64,000 nucleotides of DNA from Stereocaulon alpinum (taxonomy: Eukaryota > Ascomycota > Lecanoromycetes > Lecanorales > Stereocaulaceae): positions 124,001-188,000 of the forward strand of contig JAEUBA010000027.1 in NCBI GenBank assembly GCA_018257865.1. The letters are read 5' to 3'. Position numbers and translations under genes: made by a program. Shown here piece after piece: positions 54,042-64,000 of the stretch. Numbering within the stretch: the first letter of the stretch is position 1; each line of letters starts with the position of its first letter. Under the pieces are notes generated by a model. It saw nothing but the letters and a program-made list of their open reading frames with translations. It did no database searches and had not been told where the DNA came from.

Positions 54042-56293
54042 CGCTTGTAGTTGAAGGTTCAGGATTCCCTTCCTGAAATAGGCGGTGAGCGGGGCGGGGA
54101 TAGACCACTAGAACATTTAGATGATCGACAATCCAGATCAAGACTAAGACTTGCACAACAAGCTCGACAATACGGTAGTGCGAGTTGCTTGAAATAGACA
54201 CGGTAATTGTAGTAGTAGTGTAGTGTCAATAGTCTGTCCTGCGAAGGCGAAAAGTATCACTGATGATGATGGGAAAGGATTGACAGAAGTGGCCACCAAA
54301 ATTCGGACTGGGGAAGGAAAGTCGAGCAGATAGCAGCAGCTTTATGACTAGTCGCATGCAACGTTCCGTGTGGGAGCGAGAACCTTCCCAAACTTCCCAC
54401 ACTTCCCACCCTTTCCCACCTGGGCATGCGAAGCCTGCGATGGGAACTCTTGGAGGGCGATCCGTACCGGCGTATTGAAGATCAAGCGAGGCGACGGATA
54501 TGATCGATTAGAAACTTGCTAATAACCCAGCACCAATCTGTCCCCTGTGTCCTCTGTCCTGTGCTTTCCTCCGGTGCTTGTCATAGCGTGGGGAGAGTCG
54601 CTGGGTGGTCTGGTGCTCTCGGTGCGGTAACGGAAGGGATCAAAGGGAATGACCCAAAGGTGATGGCGTAGTGCCGCCGAAGGCAAGTTGGGCAGAATAC
54701 TCGCGTTATTGTGACAGCTCGACAGGCAGTTCAGGTATGTTATTGGCACGGTGGAAATATACTGATTGCGAGACTGCGACCGGTTCGTACTAGGTTGGGT
54801 ACACCTGCATAAGGCTGGCGTAGTGGAGGGAAGCCAAGGATGAACGGCGTATCGGGAGGCAGCAGCTGAGCAAGTTGCGAGTTGCGACCCCGCACCTGTG
54901 GATCATGCATCTATAGCCTGTTGCATGACCGGTACGGAGTACAGTTGACCAAATAGCAAATACCCGTGGGATGGATGGTTAATGGCGGACCGGATCCAAC
55001 GTTAAACTCGATTACTGATGACACGGTTGGATGAGACGGCCTCAAATGTTCTTATTGTTTAGGCTCAAGGGCTTAAGGGCTTAAGGGCTTAAGGGTTTAA
55101 GGGCTTAAGGCCTGCTCCTTCCAGTCAATAATCCAGCGACAAAATTCCAAGGCACCCAATTACCACCAACTGCCTGTATTTTGAATTTTGTCAACATCTT
55201 GAAATGACCATTGAACGCGTATCTGGCTATACTTCTGAATTGAGGCTACCATGGCGACCCAAGCATCGGCTATCGCTTCTTTTGGCCCGCCTGCCTTGTA
55301 TTATTGCTGACGGTATTCAATATTGGTGGCAAGATACGAGACGCCAGACGCTGCGCCTTTGTCTCTCCCTCAACTGGCTGGACCTAACATCCATAAACTT
55401 TTGCAATCACAGGGGCAAAGTACCTCCTTGATACATTGAAGCGTCGACAGAGTCAAAAGCAGATCCTTGGTTTTTTCAGCTGGTTTGCTTTCGGCCCGCA
55501 GGCTCGCCTGATGCCCTCGTCCATGGGTTGGTTCGTAGTGTCCGTGTGACGTTTCTCTCTCGGAGGCTTAAATGCTCTAAGTTCTGGGTGCCTTGTCCTC
55601 TAGTGCATCTCTTATTCCCTTGCCCTTTTGTACTGTGCACATCGAAAAGCCCGCAATTGGTCCAACGATTTACCTATGGCGTGATCTGTCAATTCTCTAT
55701 CAGTGCAAACTTGGGTTCTGTAACAGTAGCTGCACGATTGGTCTTGAAGGTGAGATGTGACACGCTTGTGCAATATCTGAATCAGAAGCATGACGTGTAG
55801 TTCTTCGCACACAAGACAACAGCTGCGTCTCGGAAGGCCGCATGACAGGCAACCTGGCGGTTCAGGGGAAAGGCTACATGCAGCGGGTAGATAGCTGCAG
55901 GAATATGAACATATGCACATTTCTTTCCATTGACCTTGTTTATTTAAAGAATGGGAAACGGCTGCCATCTATTTAAGACCATGCAAACCATGAAGTAGAG
56001 GTAAATGCGGCACGCTGAGAAGAGACGCCACTGGAAACTCCCCTAAGCTGCTTCAACGACTGCTCTTGTCCACGCCCATCGATTCACAATGATGAATGCT
56101 CATGCTGATTTGTGAAAGACCGTGGAAGGTCCCTCAAAATTGCTGCTTATAATCGCACGCTTTGAGACCTGAATTGCCACTGCGATTTGGAACAGGGACC
56201 TCCCGAACCGCTGTCTAGCTTTGGAAGCATGGCCACGCAATCTACGCCATCGAAGGAGATGTGGGCCCTGTCTTCATTGCATCCTAGGATCCC
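54042..56293. other. Long intergenic region upstream of the bZIP gene
   Basis: 2.25 kb with no supported gene. Frames on both strands stay below 120 codons without recognisable motifs. The main structural feature is the 8-bp repeat at 55068-55110, listed separately. The half nearest 54042 should be the bZIP promoter. Confidence 0.5.
55068..55110. repeat. 8-bp tandem repeat (AAGGGCTT)n
   Basis: About five consecutive copies of AAGGGCTT, one with GGGTTTAA in place of GGGCTTAA. Junctions form CTTAAG palindromes. The word resembles a degenerate telomere repeat (TTAGGG), but the period is 8, not 6. Confidence 0.85.
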
Positions 56294-57949
56294 TTAGAAT
56301 TGCACAAAGTCTTGTTGTTGAGATAGCGCATGGGACGGCGCGTCGTCCGTGAGTTGCATCAAGTCCTCCTCTAGAGTGTCGGAGTCGACATCGTCACTAT
56401 TTATTGCGTCGTAATCGTCATCACTTACTATGTCACTATCGTCCTCCTCATGCAAACCAGCACCAGAATCTATATTGTTAGCAGCGTGCTTTCTGATTTG
56501 CCCAGCTCGATCAACGTGTGGCAAATGACACTTTGACTTGCGGCAAACCCCAGTGTTAGCGTAATCAGGACACTCATGAACGTGACGCTCTGGGCAACTG
56601 GCTCCTTTGCTACAATACCCTAGGACAGCAAAGTCTTTACAGACTTGAGCTGACGGGTTGACTCGAACATGTGCGTAGCGACAAGAAGGATTAGAACATT
56701 TGCCACGAAGGAAATGTAAACACGCAGGTGTTCGTTCGGCGGTGGGTTGATGAGAAAGGTCGCAAGAATCGCCGGCAGGACAGGATCCAGTCTGGAGGTA
56801 GTCCTTGCACATTGCAACTTTGGTAGGATCATGAACATAGGGGCAGCGCGGGCCTTTCGGGCATTGTCCTAGATATGGAGAGTGTCAGTGGTGCCAAGGT
56901 ATGGTCGAAGTAGCTTAGCCTCAACACGAGCTTTCGACAACGAGCTTTAAGGATTCAAGAAAAGGGTACCGGTTAGAGTGAATCGTTTGCAAGGCTCAGA
57001 TATCTTCTTGAACTTGCCCAAGGCCCTGTTCCTGTCAGCTTGGCGAAATCTTTCGGAAGAAAACGTTCCTCTCCCGGCCACCCAAAGGTTGATATAGGCT
57101 TACCTCGATGCCTTTACAATCCCCGAGCGGTGGAGGTTTCCATTCTTGCTTCGCAGAAAAGTCACACCACCCACGTTGGCTTGCTTCGGGGTTGTGCTCG
57201 CAGAGTCGGCTGTGCCTGTGTGTTGTAAGCTTGGGAGTAGATCATTCCCCTTGTAGGTGTCCTCACTGCGGATGCGTGCAAGTTTGCTTCCACCGTCGAG
57301 CACCTGGAAGCGTAGTCCATTAATCAAGACATCATAAACAGCAGGTGTAGCTATATCTTGACTGGGTTGAGCATTGAGTGTTCTCAGATGTCTCTGGATC
57401 TTCTGTTTCTCCCGCTCGTCCCTTTTAAGCGCCTTCTGCCGTCGGGTCTCCTCGATAGCTTTGTTTCGGACTTGTGTCTCTTTATCGTAGATGGATGAAT
57501 TGATTAGTTGCATATGTCGATCGCGCTTGGTGACCCATCCAGCCGGTTTTGATGTGGGGTCGATTCCTTCAACTTCGGCTCTAGTATCGTCCAAGCCTGG
57601 TTGGACAGCATCTAGACCAGGCTCCTTGACACCCGCCTTATTGTTTAATACCAGTGTCCGGTTGTGGTGTGGATTGGCCACGGTCCTGCCAGCTCGACCT
57701 CTTCCTCTACTGTAGGGAGCAACGCGTGGTGATCTCCAAGATGGACTGCTACTTGAATAGCCCGACCTGGACCTATTCCAGGATTGGGTAGGTGGATAGC
57801 TATTATTCTGCTCATCTTGTCCTGACGGTGTTTTGTTCCTGTGAAGATTGATATGGCCTTCGCTCGTTAGCATATTCACTGAGTCTTATGAAATTTGCAT
57901 TACCAGCGAGCTTTCCGATCCGGTCTAGCAGAGCCTGATCTTCTGACAT
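56294..57949 (-). CDS. CCCH zinc-finger protein, ZC3H3-like (five fingers)
   Basis: Probable nuclear RNA-binding protein of the ZC3H3 type, a family tied to mRNA polyadenylation and export. Four exons, 57949-57904, 57857-57104, 57025-56970 and 56868-56294, encode 476 aa. The N-terminus MSEDQALLDRIGKLAGHINL joins the first two exons and is typical of the family. Five CCCH fingers follow: CKRFTLTGQCPKGPRCPYVH (C8C5C3H, split by an intron), CKDYLQTGSCPAGDSCDLSH, CLHFLRGKCSNPSCRYAH (C7C4C3H), CKDFAVLGYCSKGASCPERH and CPDYANTGVCRKSKCHLPH. The C-terminal tail is strongly acidic (SDIVSDDDYDAINSDDVDSD). A 6-nt alternative acceptor exists for exon 3 (57031 or 57025); the inner one was preferred because of the CTGAC branch. 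Confidence 0.9.
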
Positions 57950-58334
57950 TGTGAGTTAGCAGTAAGTGATACTTTGCTTGGGATTCTAGCTAGGTCAAAG
58001 TCGTTAGAAGTGTGTAGTGGTGAGTGTTGGAAAAATCAGACGTGGGAGGACAAAGCATTGATCAGCAGCTAAATGGAATACGCTAGGCTGTCTACGGCCA
58101 TATAAAAGTGGCAAACCACTGGCAAAGAACAATCTGTTGCCTGTACTACAAGAAATGGACAGTGATTATGAAGCTAGAGGTTGGAAGTCTATGGCTGTGC
58201 GTGTGAGCCGTAGACAGATAATATATGCATTTTACTATGAGGGTATTGCCGCCTAGCTCCATCTCTATGCTAATATAAAATACAGACCTCAACCATGCAA
58301 TTGTGTGTAAGGTATGCACGAAATGAACCCACAT
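57950..58334. other. Intergenic between CCCH gene start and TFIIF beta end
   Basis: 385 bp, promoter of the CCCH gene and TFIIF beta 3' region. Nothing recognised. Confidence 0.45.
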
Positions 58335-59620
58335 CTAGTCAAGGACCACGTCTTCCATCTTGACGTTGTCATCATCGTCATCATCCATCGCTCCGTCATA
58401 CCCAAGTCCAGGCGAGGCTACTTCTGGAGCAACTTCTGCCTTGACATTGTTAAAGTCTAAATACCTGTCTTCAGTGGCCTCGGGCTTAAGTCTATACGTC
58501 AAATTGTACGGACCACCTTTGATGAGGACTGCGATCTTGTCGAGTGTTTCTTTGAGATATGACTCGGGCTGTACGAGCCTAGATTTCAGCTCTTTCAGAC
58601 CCCAGTATTGGTACTCTTTGAAAGCTTCAAAGAGTGCATCCAGGAGTAGATCCTGTGGCATCCTAATAGCCTTGTTCTCTTGTTTCTTTATCTTGTTTGG
58701 TTTGGCATTGAGCTATTAATGTTAGCACTCAATATGGACAAATGTAGACGGAGCCAAGTGACTCACGGTAAAGCCACCAATATTGCCAGCCGCTCCAAGC
58801 ACCCCAGGGTTCAGTAAATTTCCCCCACTTGCCGCAAGAGCATTATCAGAGATCTTAAGCTTCGGTTTCGAGTCCAAGGCTTTGAACATTACGTTCTCCA
58901 TGTACTGTTGGTGCTCTTGGTTTTCCACCGGAAGGCAATTGATTTCGGTTTTGACTTGGCCTGCCAGGTTCGTTTGCTCTTTGACCCATTTCATTAGTGC
59001 CTCAAAGTGTTGCAGTCCTTCCTAAGCCACTTACTTGGTATAGCGCGACGGAAATTTCCCTGGGGATTTCTAGGCTTCTCGATCCTCCTCCGATCTCTGA
59101 AGCGCGGCGGCGCTCTGTCGTGGGAGTATTTCCTATAACCAGGGAGATCCTTCTCAGAGAAGATGAAGGTGTTGACAGTATCCGAGTCAGTGATTTGCAT
59201 GTTATACTCTTTCGGAATCTCTCGGTTTGGTGCTAGATCACGCGAAAGCATGAGACTCATCTATCGTCACAGGATCAGTACCAGAGTTAAGTACGCGTGC
59301 GGGATATGCATAATTTGGGTCCTATGAATTGCCTGCAAGGGAAGACTCACTCTCTTAGTATCGCTGAGCCCACCCTCTACTCTGACAGTGCCTATCCGAA
59401 TCTCTTGATTATCGTCCAGCTTTGACCAGCTCTCCCAAAGAAACTTTGGAACGCGAGTGAGGAAAAAGGGAGGTTGCTGAGAATCCCCAAATTCGAGATC
59501 TCCAGCATCTTCGTAGATGTCTTCGTCCGTGTGAGCAGCAGGTGAGGCGCCTGCAGATTCGGGGTCAGGTTTAATACGCGGGTCTTGGAGTTGGCCGGGA
59601 TCTGACTTGATGCTGTTCAT
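58335..59620 (-). CDS. TFG2: Transcription initiation factor IIF subunit beta
   Basis: General RNA polymerase II initiation factor subunit (Tfg2/RAP30). Four exons, 59620-59351, 59260-59035, 58978-58767 and 58712-58335, encode 361 aa in one frame. The start MNSIKSDPGQLQDPR was chosen as the first ATG; an acidic leader follows. The dimerisation region has PPFFLTRVPKFLWESWSKLD and IRIGTVRVEG. The intron at 58979-59034 was placed to recover RRAIPKQTNLAGQVKTEINC then LPVENQEHQQYM, the expected family sequence; reading on without it gives a different tail. The C-terminal winged helix is RMPQDLLLDALFEAFKEYQY followed by WGLKELKSRLVQPESYLKET, and it ends in an acidic Asp-rich tail. Confidence 0.94.
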
Positions 59621-60252
59621 GGTAACCCGTATTCGCCAGTCTGAAGGATTCTCAAGCTCATTTGAGATCCTGCGAGCTTGAATCTCTTTCTGTATAGATG
59701 TGATAGGTAGCGTATATGTTAGTAGCAAGCCTGGGTCAAGGAACAATGCATGCTGCGGGCAACAAACAGTTTGTGCCAAGCCTCAGCCCTATCTCGCCCT
59801 AAGGTACCTTACCTATCGCAGTGCGCTAAGATAAGGTACGATGAAATCTGTCGATGTTGCGAGCGAACCTGTAGAAGATCCCCTTCCCTTCGGACGCGAC
59901 TGACATTATAGTATTGAGAAGGTAGTGATCTTGTGGAATACCGTAAGTGATTGTGGCGTGGTCCACGCTTCCATTGCTGAGTTTAGATTCCTTATGAGAT
60001 GCCGTTTTGGCAGCTTTGGCTCCTATCAAAAGCCACCACTGTAAGGCTCCAAAGTCTATCAAATTGCCTTTCATCGCTCTGCCCGTCAGGATGACACAAG
60101 CTTTTGGCTCAAAAGTTCATTCTGCCGACCTGCATAACATAGGCTTGTGCCATATCTTCATTTCTTCCAGGCCTTCGCCTTTCAATCTGTGCGATACCTC
60201 CCCCAATAAGCCTGTCAAATTGGGGGTTTCAAAGCCAGCGAAGCTCATAACT
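59621..60252. other. Divergent intergenic region
   Basis: 632 bp between TFIIF beta (minus) and the F-box-like gene (plus). The region holds both promoters; no clear TATA box. The F-box-like frame is open upstream of its chosen ATG to about 60007, but the peptide there is not family-like. Confidence 0.45.
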
Positions 60253-61227
60253 ATGTCCACATTTGGGACCCTGCCCCCTGAATTGAAGGATGAGATCTTT
60301 TCGCACATGTCACAAGAGACTCTCCATTGCTCGTTGTTCATAAGTCCGACTCTACGTGAAGTAGCTGCAAGGCAACTTTATCGTTCACCATATTTCCTCA
60401 CTACCTATCGCTTCGCTCAGTTCGTGACTACAGTGTCTCATTGCAGGGACTATGCGGACATGGTACGAATCTTCCGAATGGATGACGAGCGCCAAATTCC
60501 AGGCGACTTCGCTACCTGGAGGGAGTGGAGAACCGCGGAGTTGGGGCCACTTCCCACCAGACCCGCTCCTGGCTGGGCAGAAGCCCCTGCGAGGAAGACT
60601 CGTGGCGGACTGCATCCACTCAAGAGTGACTACAAGAATAGCAAGGGCATGTTTAGTGTACCTGTCGGAGCAATTATCCACGTCATTGCAGCTTGTCAAA
60701 ATATCAGGTATCCGTTGCTTTACCCCTTTAGTTGACGTTATATTGGCTCACGCTCAGCCAGACGCCTAGATCTACAATGCGACTATCTCGAAGATGACCT
60801 TTTCATCAAGTCGGCCGCACACCCGCCCACAGCTGCATCAGGGCTCATCTTCGTCTCCGACGGTCCGAAATCCTGCCTCTCTAAAAGGGCCGACACTAAG
60901 CTCATAAATACGCATGAGATCGTACAACAGCTGACAAATCTAGCTTATCTCGAAGACCTCACAATCAAAACCTTACAGTGGCTGCCAATCAGTAGCATCA
61001 AGAAAATCTTGTCCAAGTGCCCTGGCATCAAGAAGATAGACCTTAGCGGCAAGGACACCGGGCTTATCAAAACCGACAACATGTGGTCTACATTGAGAGA
61101 CAAGAAACGCTGGTACTTCTACGGTGACGACGAGCGACTCTGGGAGTGGTTCAACTCGAGGAAGGATGTTGGCTGGGAGCCGTCAGAAGATGAAGATGAT
61201 GACAAATTCTATCACTATTACAACTAG
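60253..61227 (+). CDS. F-box-like protein (306 aa)
   Basis: Two exons, 60253-60707 and 60762-61227, joined by a 54-nt intron with a CCAG acceptor, encode 306 aa. The ATG at 60253 (MSTFGTLPPELKDEIFSHMS) was chosen because it starts an F-box-like motif: LPPELKDEIFSHMSQETLHC followed by SLFISPTLREVAARQLYRSP. The rest shows leucine-rich segments (LAYLEDLTIKTLQWLPISSI, KKILSKCPGIKKIDLSG), as in F-box proteins that recognise substrates for SCF ubiquitin ligases; the C-terminus is acidic and Tyr-rich (EDEDDDKFYHYYN). The substrate is unknown. The predicted alternative acceptor six bases upstream introduces a stop. Confidence 0.75.
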
Positions 61228-61808
61228 GGGTCTCAGTCTAACATCAAGGTACAACGATTTGGGACCAAATACAAAGCCCGGGAGTGAAATATGGAGCCTT
61301 CAACGTTATCCAGGAATCGATTAGTCCTACGCAAGAGTGCGTTTCTCGTCACGAATTAAAATACAAAGTTTAAGGTTGAGCATACGACACTATGTAGGGG
61401 CAGATATTTTGCGCAAAGTCAAGTCAAAAGCGCAGAATGTATCGAACAACGCGCTGCCTGCGGGAATATCTTCTGTTCAATTGTGGGTCTCAGGAGCAGG
61501 CATAACGTCAACGACGAGTCCCACACACACCAGCGTTCGCGGAGAACGAGCTATCTGAGAGCAAAAATCGCGCCAAAAAACCAAGTTCCAGGAGCAGTAA
61601 ATGGACATAGTTGAAAATATTGACCTGAAAGAGCGCACTTTGACACCGACCCAACCGCCACCAAATTAAACCTGGAGTCACGATCTGAGCTTGAATGAAG
61701 ACATGGCTAGTGAGCGTAGATAATAGAACGTAGACCAACAGGGGTAGAGATTGTGAGTATTCGTGGACAGTCGTGATACAATTTGTTTTACATACCTCTT
61801 CATCTTCA
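61228..61808. other. Convergent 3' intergenic region
   Basis: Between the F-box-like gene (plus) and the questin oxidase-like gene (minus). Nothing recognised. Confidence 0.5.
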
Positions 61809-63089
61809 TCACAAACCACTCGCGCTCCCCCTTCTCGCCCCTTCCTCTAAAACTCCAAATCCACCCCATCCATTGAATTCTTCTCCGAATTTACATGCCG
61901 CTTTCAAAAAGTACTGCTTATCATCGCCCCACGTCTTCGCTGACTCCTTCATAGCTCGCAGTGCCTTCACGTAGTGTGCATCCAATGACCACTTCCCAAC
62001 AACAGCCTGCTTATCTACCCAAGTCCAATCTTTGCCCTTCAAATCATATCCCGTGATTCTCTCCACATCGATCTTCGGCCGAAGTTGCGAGATGTATACC
62101 GCCAGCGTTATCAGCCACCACTGTCTCACAAGATTGACGTGGAATTTTGCCGGTATGAGAGGTAGTATTATCCGGACTGCATGGCTGGTAGTGAGGAGAT
62201 GAACAAGGAAGAAATCGTACTTTTCATTGTTCTTATGCGAACCGACCAATATCGCAACGGCCGCATACTGGCTATCCTCGAACTGTTTCTTCGGGTTCGG
62301 CAAGTGCCACGCGTTCCAATGCTCCATCACTGCTGCTTCATGGTCTTTGAAAACATGGTCAATATTGTCCGTGCTAGGGTAGTCGGACAAGCTGTCAAAG
62401 CGCTTGTCTTCAGAGACTCTTTGTAGTATTTCGATTGGGGAGCTGGTGCTGTAGGGGGAAGGTTTGGTATAGGAAGTGTCATCGAGGTATTTGTGGAGGA
62501 AGTTGTACTGGGTAGTGGCCATACCGAGCGCTTCCATGGCCAGTTCTTTGGAGTTGAGCTCGTACGCGTAGCCAAGGTGGATGAGGGGATGGCCTAGCCC
62601 TGCAACAAGACAGTTCACTAGAGGCTCTTTGCCCTCGAATAAGAATGTCTCCAAGACCGCTTTCCAATTGTAGCCGTGCAGTACAAGTTGGTCTTCGAAG
62701 AAGTCGACATATGCTCTCTGATACCGAGCATCTCCCAAGTAGTCTCGCCAATCAAAGTCCGAGATCTCGCCTGGAGAATCCTCCCAGGATACTAATTCCT
62801 TGGACTCGCTCTCATATATGTCATTAAGGTGTTCGGGAGTACCGTTCAGCAGGTAGGCAGAGCCCAGTATGTGGGGCATGTGGTTGTGGAATTGTAGGTT
62901 GTGGAAGAGAATTGCGTGTTTGGCATGGTTGAGCTTGAGGAGGTGTTTGAGTGTTCGAGCTCGCTTTTCGTGCTGTGTTTCGACATCGTGAATGTCAACC
63001 GACTTGATGTCTATGATTGAGCCCGGATTGCCTCCCAGGATGCGGGGGACACTGAAGGGAAGAGAGAAGGACGAGAAGGATGAAAACAT
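61809..63089 (-). CDS. Questin oxidase-like protein (DUF4243/AflY family)
   Basis: Single-exon 426-aa member of the questin oxidase family (PF14027 type), which in some fungi performs Baeyer-Villiger-like ring opening in aromatic polyketide pathways. Visible family features: HAILFHNLQFHNHMPHILGS near residue 60, FDWRDYLGDARYQRAYVDFF, NCLVAGLGHPLIHLGYAYEL with conserved His residues, and FFLVHLLTTSHAVRIILPLI, then RQWWLITLAVYISQLRPKID and the C-terminal KWSLDAHYVKALRAMKESAK. The conserved His-rich motifs suggest a metal or cofactor site, but no Rossmann motif is present. There is no polyketide synthase or other biosynthetic partner within the window, so a role in a local cluster is not supported here. 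Start at 63089. Confidence 0.88.
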   Translation of the reverse strand: MFSSFSSFSLPFSVPRILGGNPGSIIDIKSVDIHDVETQHEKRARTLKHLLKLNHAKHAILFHNLQFHNHMPHILGSAYLLNGTPEHLNDIYESESKELVSWEDSPGEISDFDWRDYLGDARYQRAYVDFFEDQLVLHGYNWKAVLETFLFEGKEPLVNCLVAGLGHPLIHLGYAYELNSKELAMEALGMATTQYNFLHKYLDDTSYTKPSPYSTSSPIEILQRVSEDKRFDSLSDYPSTDNIDHVFKDHEAAVMEHWNAWHLPNPKKQFEDSQYAAVAILVGSHKNNEKYDFFLVHLLTTSHAVRIILPLIPAKFHVNLVRQWWLITLAVYISQLRPKIDVERITGYDLKGKDWTWVDKQAVVGKWSLDAHYVKALRAMKESAKTWGDDKQYFLKAACKFGEEFNGWGGFGVLEEGARRGSASGL

Positions 63090-63416
63090 TTTTGATTCAG
63101 CAATGCCAACTCAAGTTTAGAATTGGTGAGAAATGGCAATGCATAAACAGGTGCCAGCGAATTGCATCCCCACCAAGACGACAATGTTGCTGAACATATC
63201 TTGAGAGCTTCCCCACACTTTATCGATAGGCGTTTTAATTCGATACGCGGGAGATCGGCAATAGGGCTATCGTTACCACTAACCATATTGGTAGCCCAAT
63301 TTCAATATTTGTCCTCCTCGTCTGCATTCGCTTGTATTTTCATTGTCATGCCAGAACGAGTCTGCTATATGCTAGACAATGCGGTCGTCAAAGAGCAAAG
63401 TCTGTAACACTGGGAG
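63090..63416. promoter_or_regulatory. Shared divergent intergenic region
   Basis: 327 bp between the questin oxidase-like gene (minus) and the HECT-like ligase gene (plus). No TATA box seen. Confidence 0.4.
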
Positions 63417-64000
63417 ATGCCAAACATCTACCTTTATGCGGAGCTGCTGCTTAACATTCGTCAAGTAACAATTTTTGCAATCCTGCCATCAAGCTGTAAT
63501 GAAACCACCCACATTGAGCTGGACTCTAACCACAAAATTCTGCGCCTAAAACACGAGGATGATGGGGCTTCAATCGAACTTCCTTGCCCTGTACTCGACG
63601 ATGCCAATGTGAATGTTCCTACAATCCCAACCAAAGAGCTTTCTTTTCGCCTTGCTGTCGGCGGATCCTCCAAACTGCCAGGCCGAACAACACCATCATT
63701 TGATAACACAGTTCCATGGCCAGCGTCTGCATTGACATCAGAAACGCAGCTCGCCTGTGGATCATGCGGCAATCTATTAGTGACCGATGTCAAGGTCTGG
63801 AAAGATCTTCCAAGCGGTGGCTGGGCCGATATGATGGATTTCTGGCATTGTCACAAGCCAACAATCGAAGACATGCCCAACGGTTCCGCTGGGAGCACCA
63901 AAGGCTACGCGGCCTCCAATGTCTTAGGTCCTACGACTGGCGTTGGGCTTGTGGACATTAGCTGTTTTCATCTTGCTGAGAGCGACTGCACTGGAATTAT
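63417..64000 (+). CDS. HECT-like E3 ubiquitin ligase, E2-binding (UBE3D type), partial; runs off right edge
   Basis: A frame from the ATG at 63417 (MPNIYLYAELLLNIRQVTIF) is open for 194 codons up to base 64000 with no stop, so the gene continues beyond the window. The family of HECT-like ubiquitin-conjugating-enzyme-E2-binding proteins is recognised from the WPASALTSETQLACGSCGNL block, with a C-x2-C pair, and from VWKDLPSGGWADMMDFWHCH followed by KP. Both are hallmark motifs of the N-terminal half. The protein binds charged E2 enzymes and is expected to have ligase activity. Length, C-terminal domain and introns outside the window cannot be judged. The frame is easily missed in ORF lists because it lacks a stop. 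Confidence 0.9.
   Translation, partial: MPNIYLYAELLLNIRQVTIFAILPSSCNETTHIELDSNHKILRLKHEDDGASIELPCPVLDDANVNVPTIPTKELSFRLAVGGSSKLPGRTTPSFDNTVPWPASALTSETQLACGSCGNLLVTDVKVWKDLPSGGWADMMDFWHCHKPTIEDMPNGSAGSTKGYAASNVLGPTTGVGLVDISCFHLAESDCTGI

Noticed and set aside
1..64000. Transposons, CRISPR arrays, rRNA or organelle DNA
   Set aside because: No transposase or reverse-transcriptase frame, terminal repeats, spacer arrays or rRNA-like sequence were seen; the gene content is nuclear fungal throughout.

Overview
This 64 kb window is nuclear DNA of a filamentous ascomycete (Pezizomycotina, most likely a Dothideomycete). The evidence is the genes: single-copy ascomycete housekeeping genes with short GT...AG introns (about 45-120 nt) and CTAAC/CTGAC-like branch sites, together with fungal-restricted families (DUF7896-type C2H2 regulators, questin oxidase-like protein, CYSTM-like protein). 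No rRNA, tRNA, CRISPR array or recognisable transposon was found. Most gene models below were spliced by hand from frame continuity, splice signals and family knowledge; exon coordinates are in the evidence text.

Layout. 1-12 kb: start of a gene leaving the left edge (minus), a 677-aa coiled-coil protein (minus), the oligosaccharyltransferase subunit STT3 (minus, six exons) and a C2H2 regulator (plus). 12-18 kb: a tiny cysteine-rich CYSTM-like gene, then about 5.3 kb of gene-poor DNA with a C-rich to G-rich strand switch, degenerate tandem repeats and 7-bp arrays. 18-26.5 kb: a second C2H2 regulator and three poorly characterised proteins, one with a C-terminal membrane anchor. 27-36.7 kb: PP2A B55 regulatory subunit, a Yea4-like UDP-sugar transporter, the mitochondrial-fission dynamin Dnm1 and a secreted PEBP-family protein. 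37-43 kb: a 13-exon DUF2235/Tle1-like alpha/beta hydrolase next to an FAD amino-acid/amadoriase-type oxidase, then COP9 signalosome subunit 4. 43.5-46.3 kb: ATP synthase subunit 4 and nucleolar Noc4, divergent from a 153-bp promoter. 46.7-50.4 kb: a broken F-box/2EXR-like gene and a Nif1-like Sel1-repeat protein with unusually long introns. 52-59.6 kb: a bZIP factor with an internal hydrophobic segment, a five-finger CCCH (ZC3H3-like) protein and TFIIF beta. 60-64 kb: an F-box-like protein, a questin oxidase-like protein and the start of a HECT-like (UBE3D type) ubiquitin ligase leaving the right edge.

Most genes are ordinary housekeeping functions with no operon-like logic: N-glycosylation with UDP-sugar import (STT3, Yea4), protein turnover (CSN4, HECT-like E3, F-box-like), transcription and RNA (TFIIF beta, CCCH, C2H2, bZIP) and mitochondria (Dnm1, Atp4). 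I do not see a convincing new multi-gene system. The items most worth a second look are the 5.3-kb repeat-rich tract beside the CYSTM gene, the compensating homopolymer indels in the F-box-like gene, the hydrolase/oxidase pair at 37-41.5 kb and the bZIP with a possible membrane segment.
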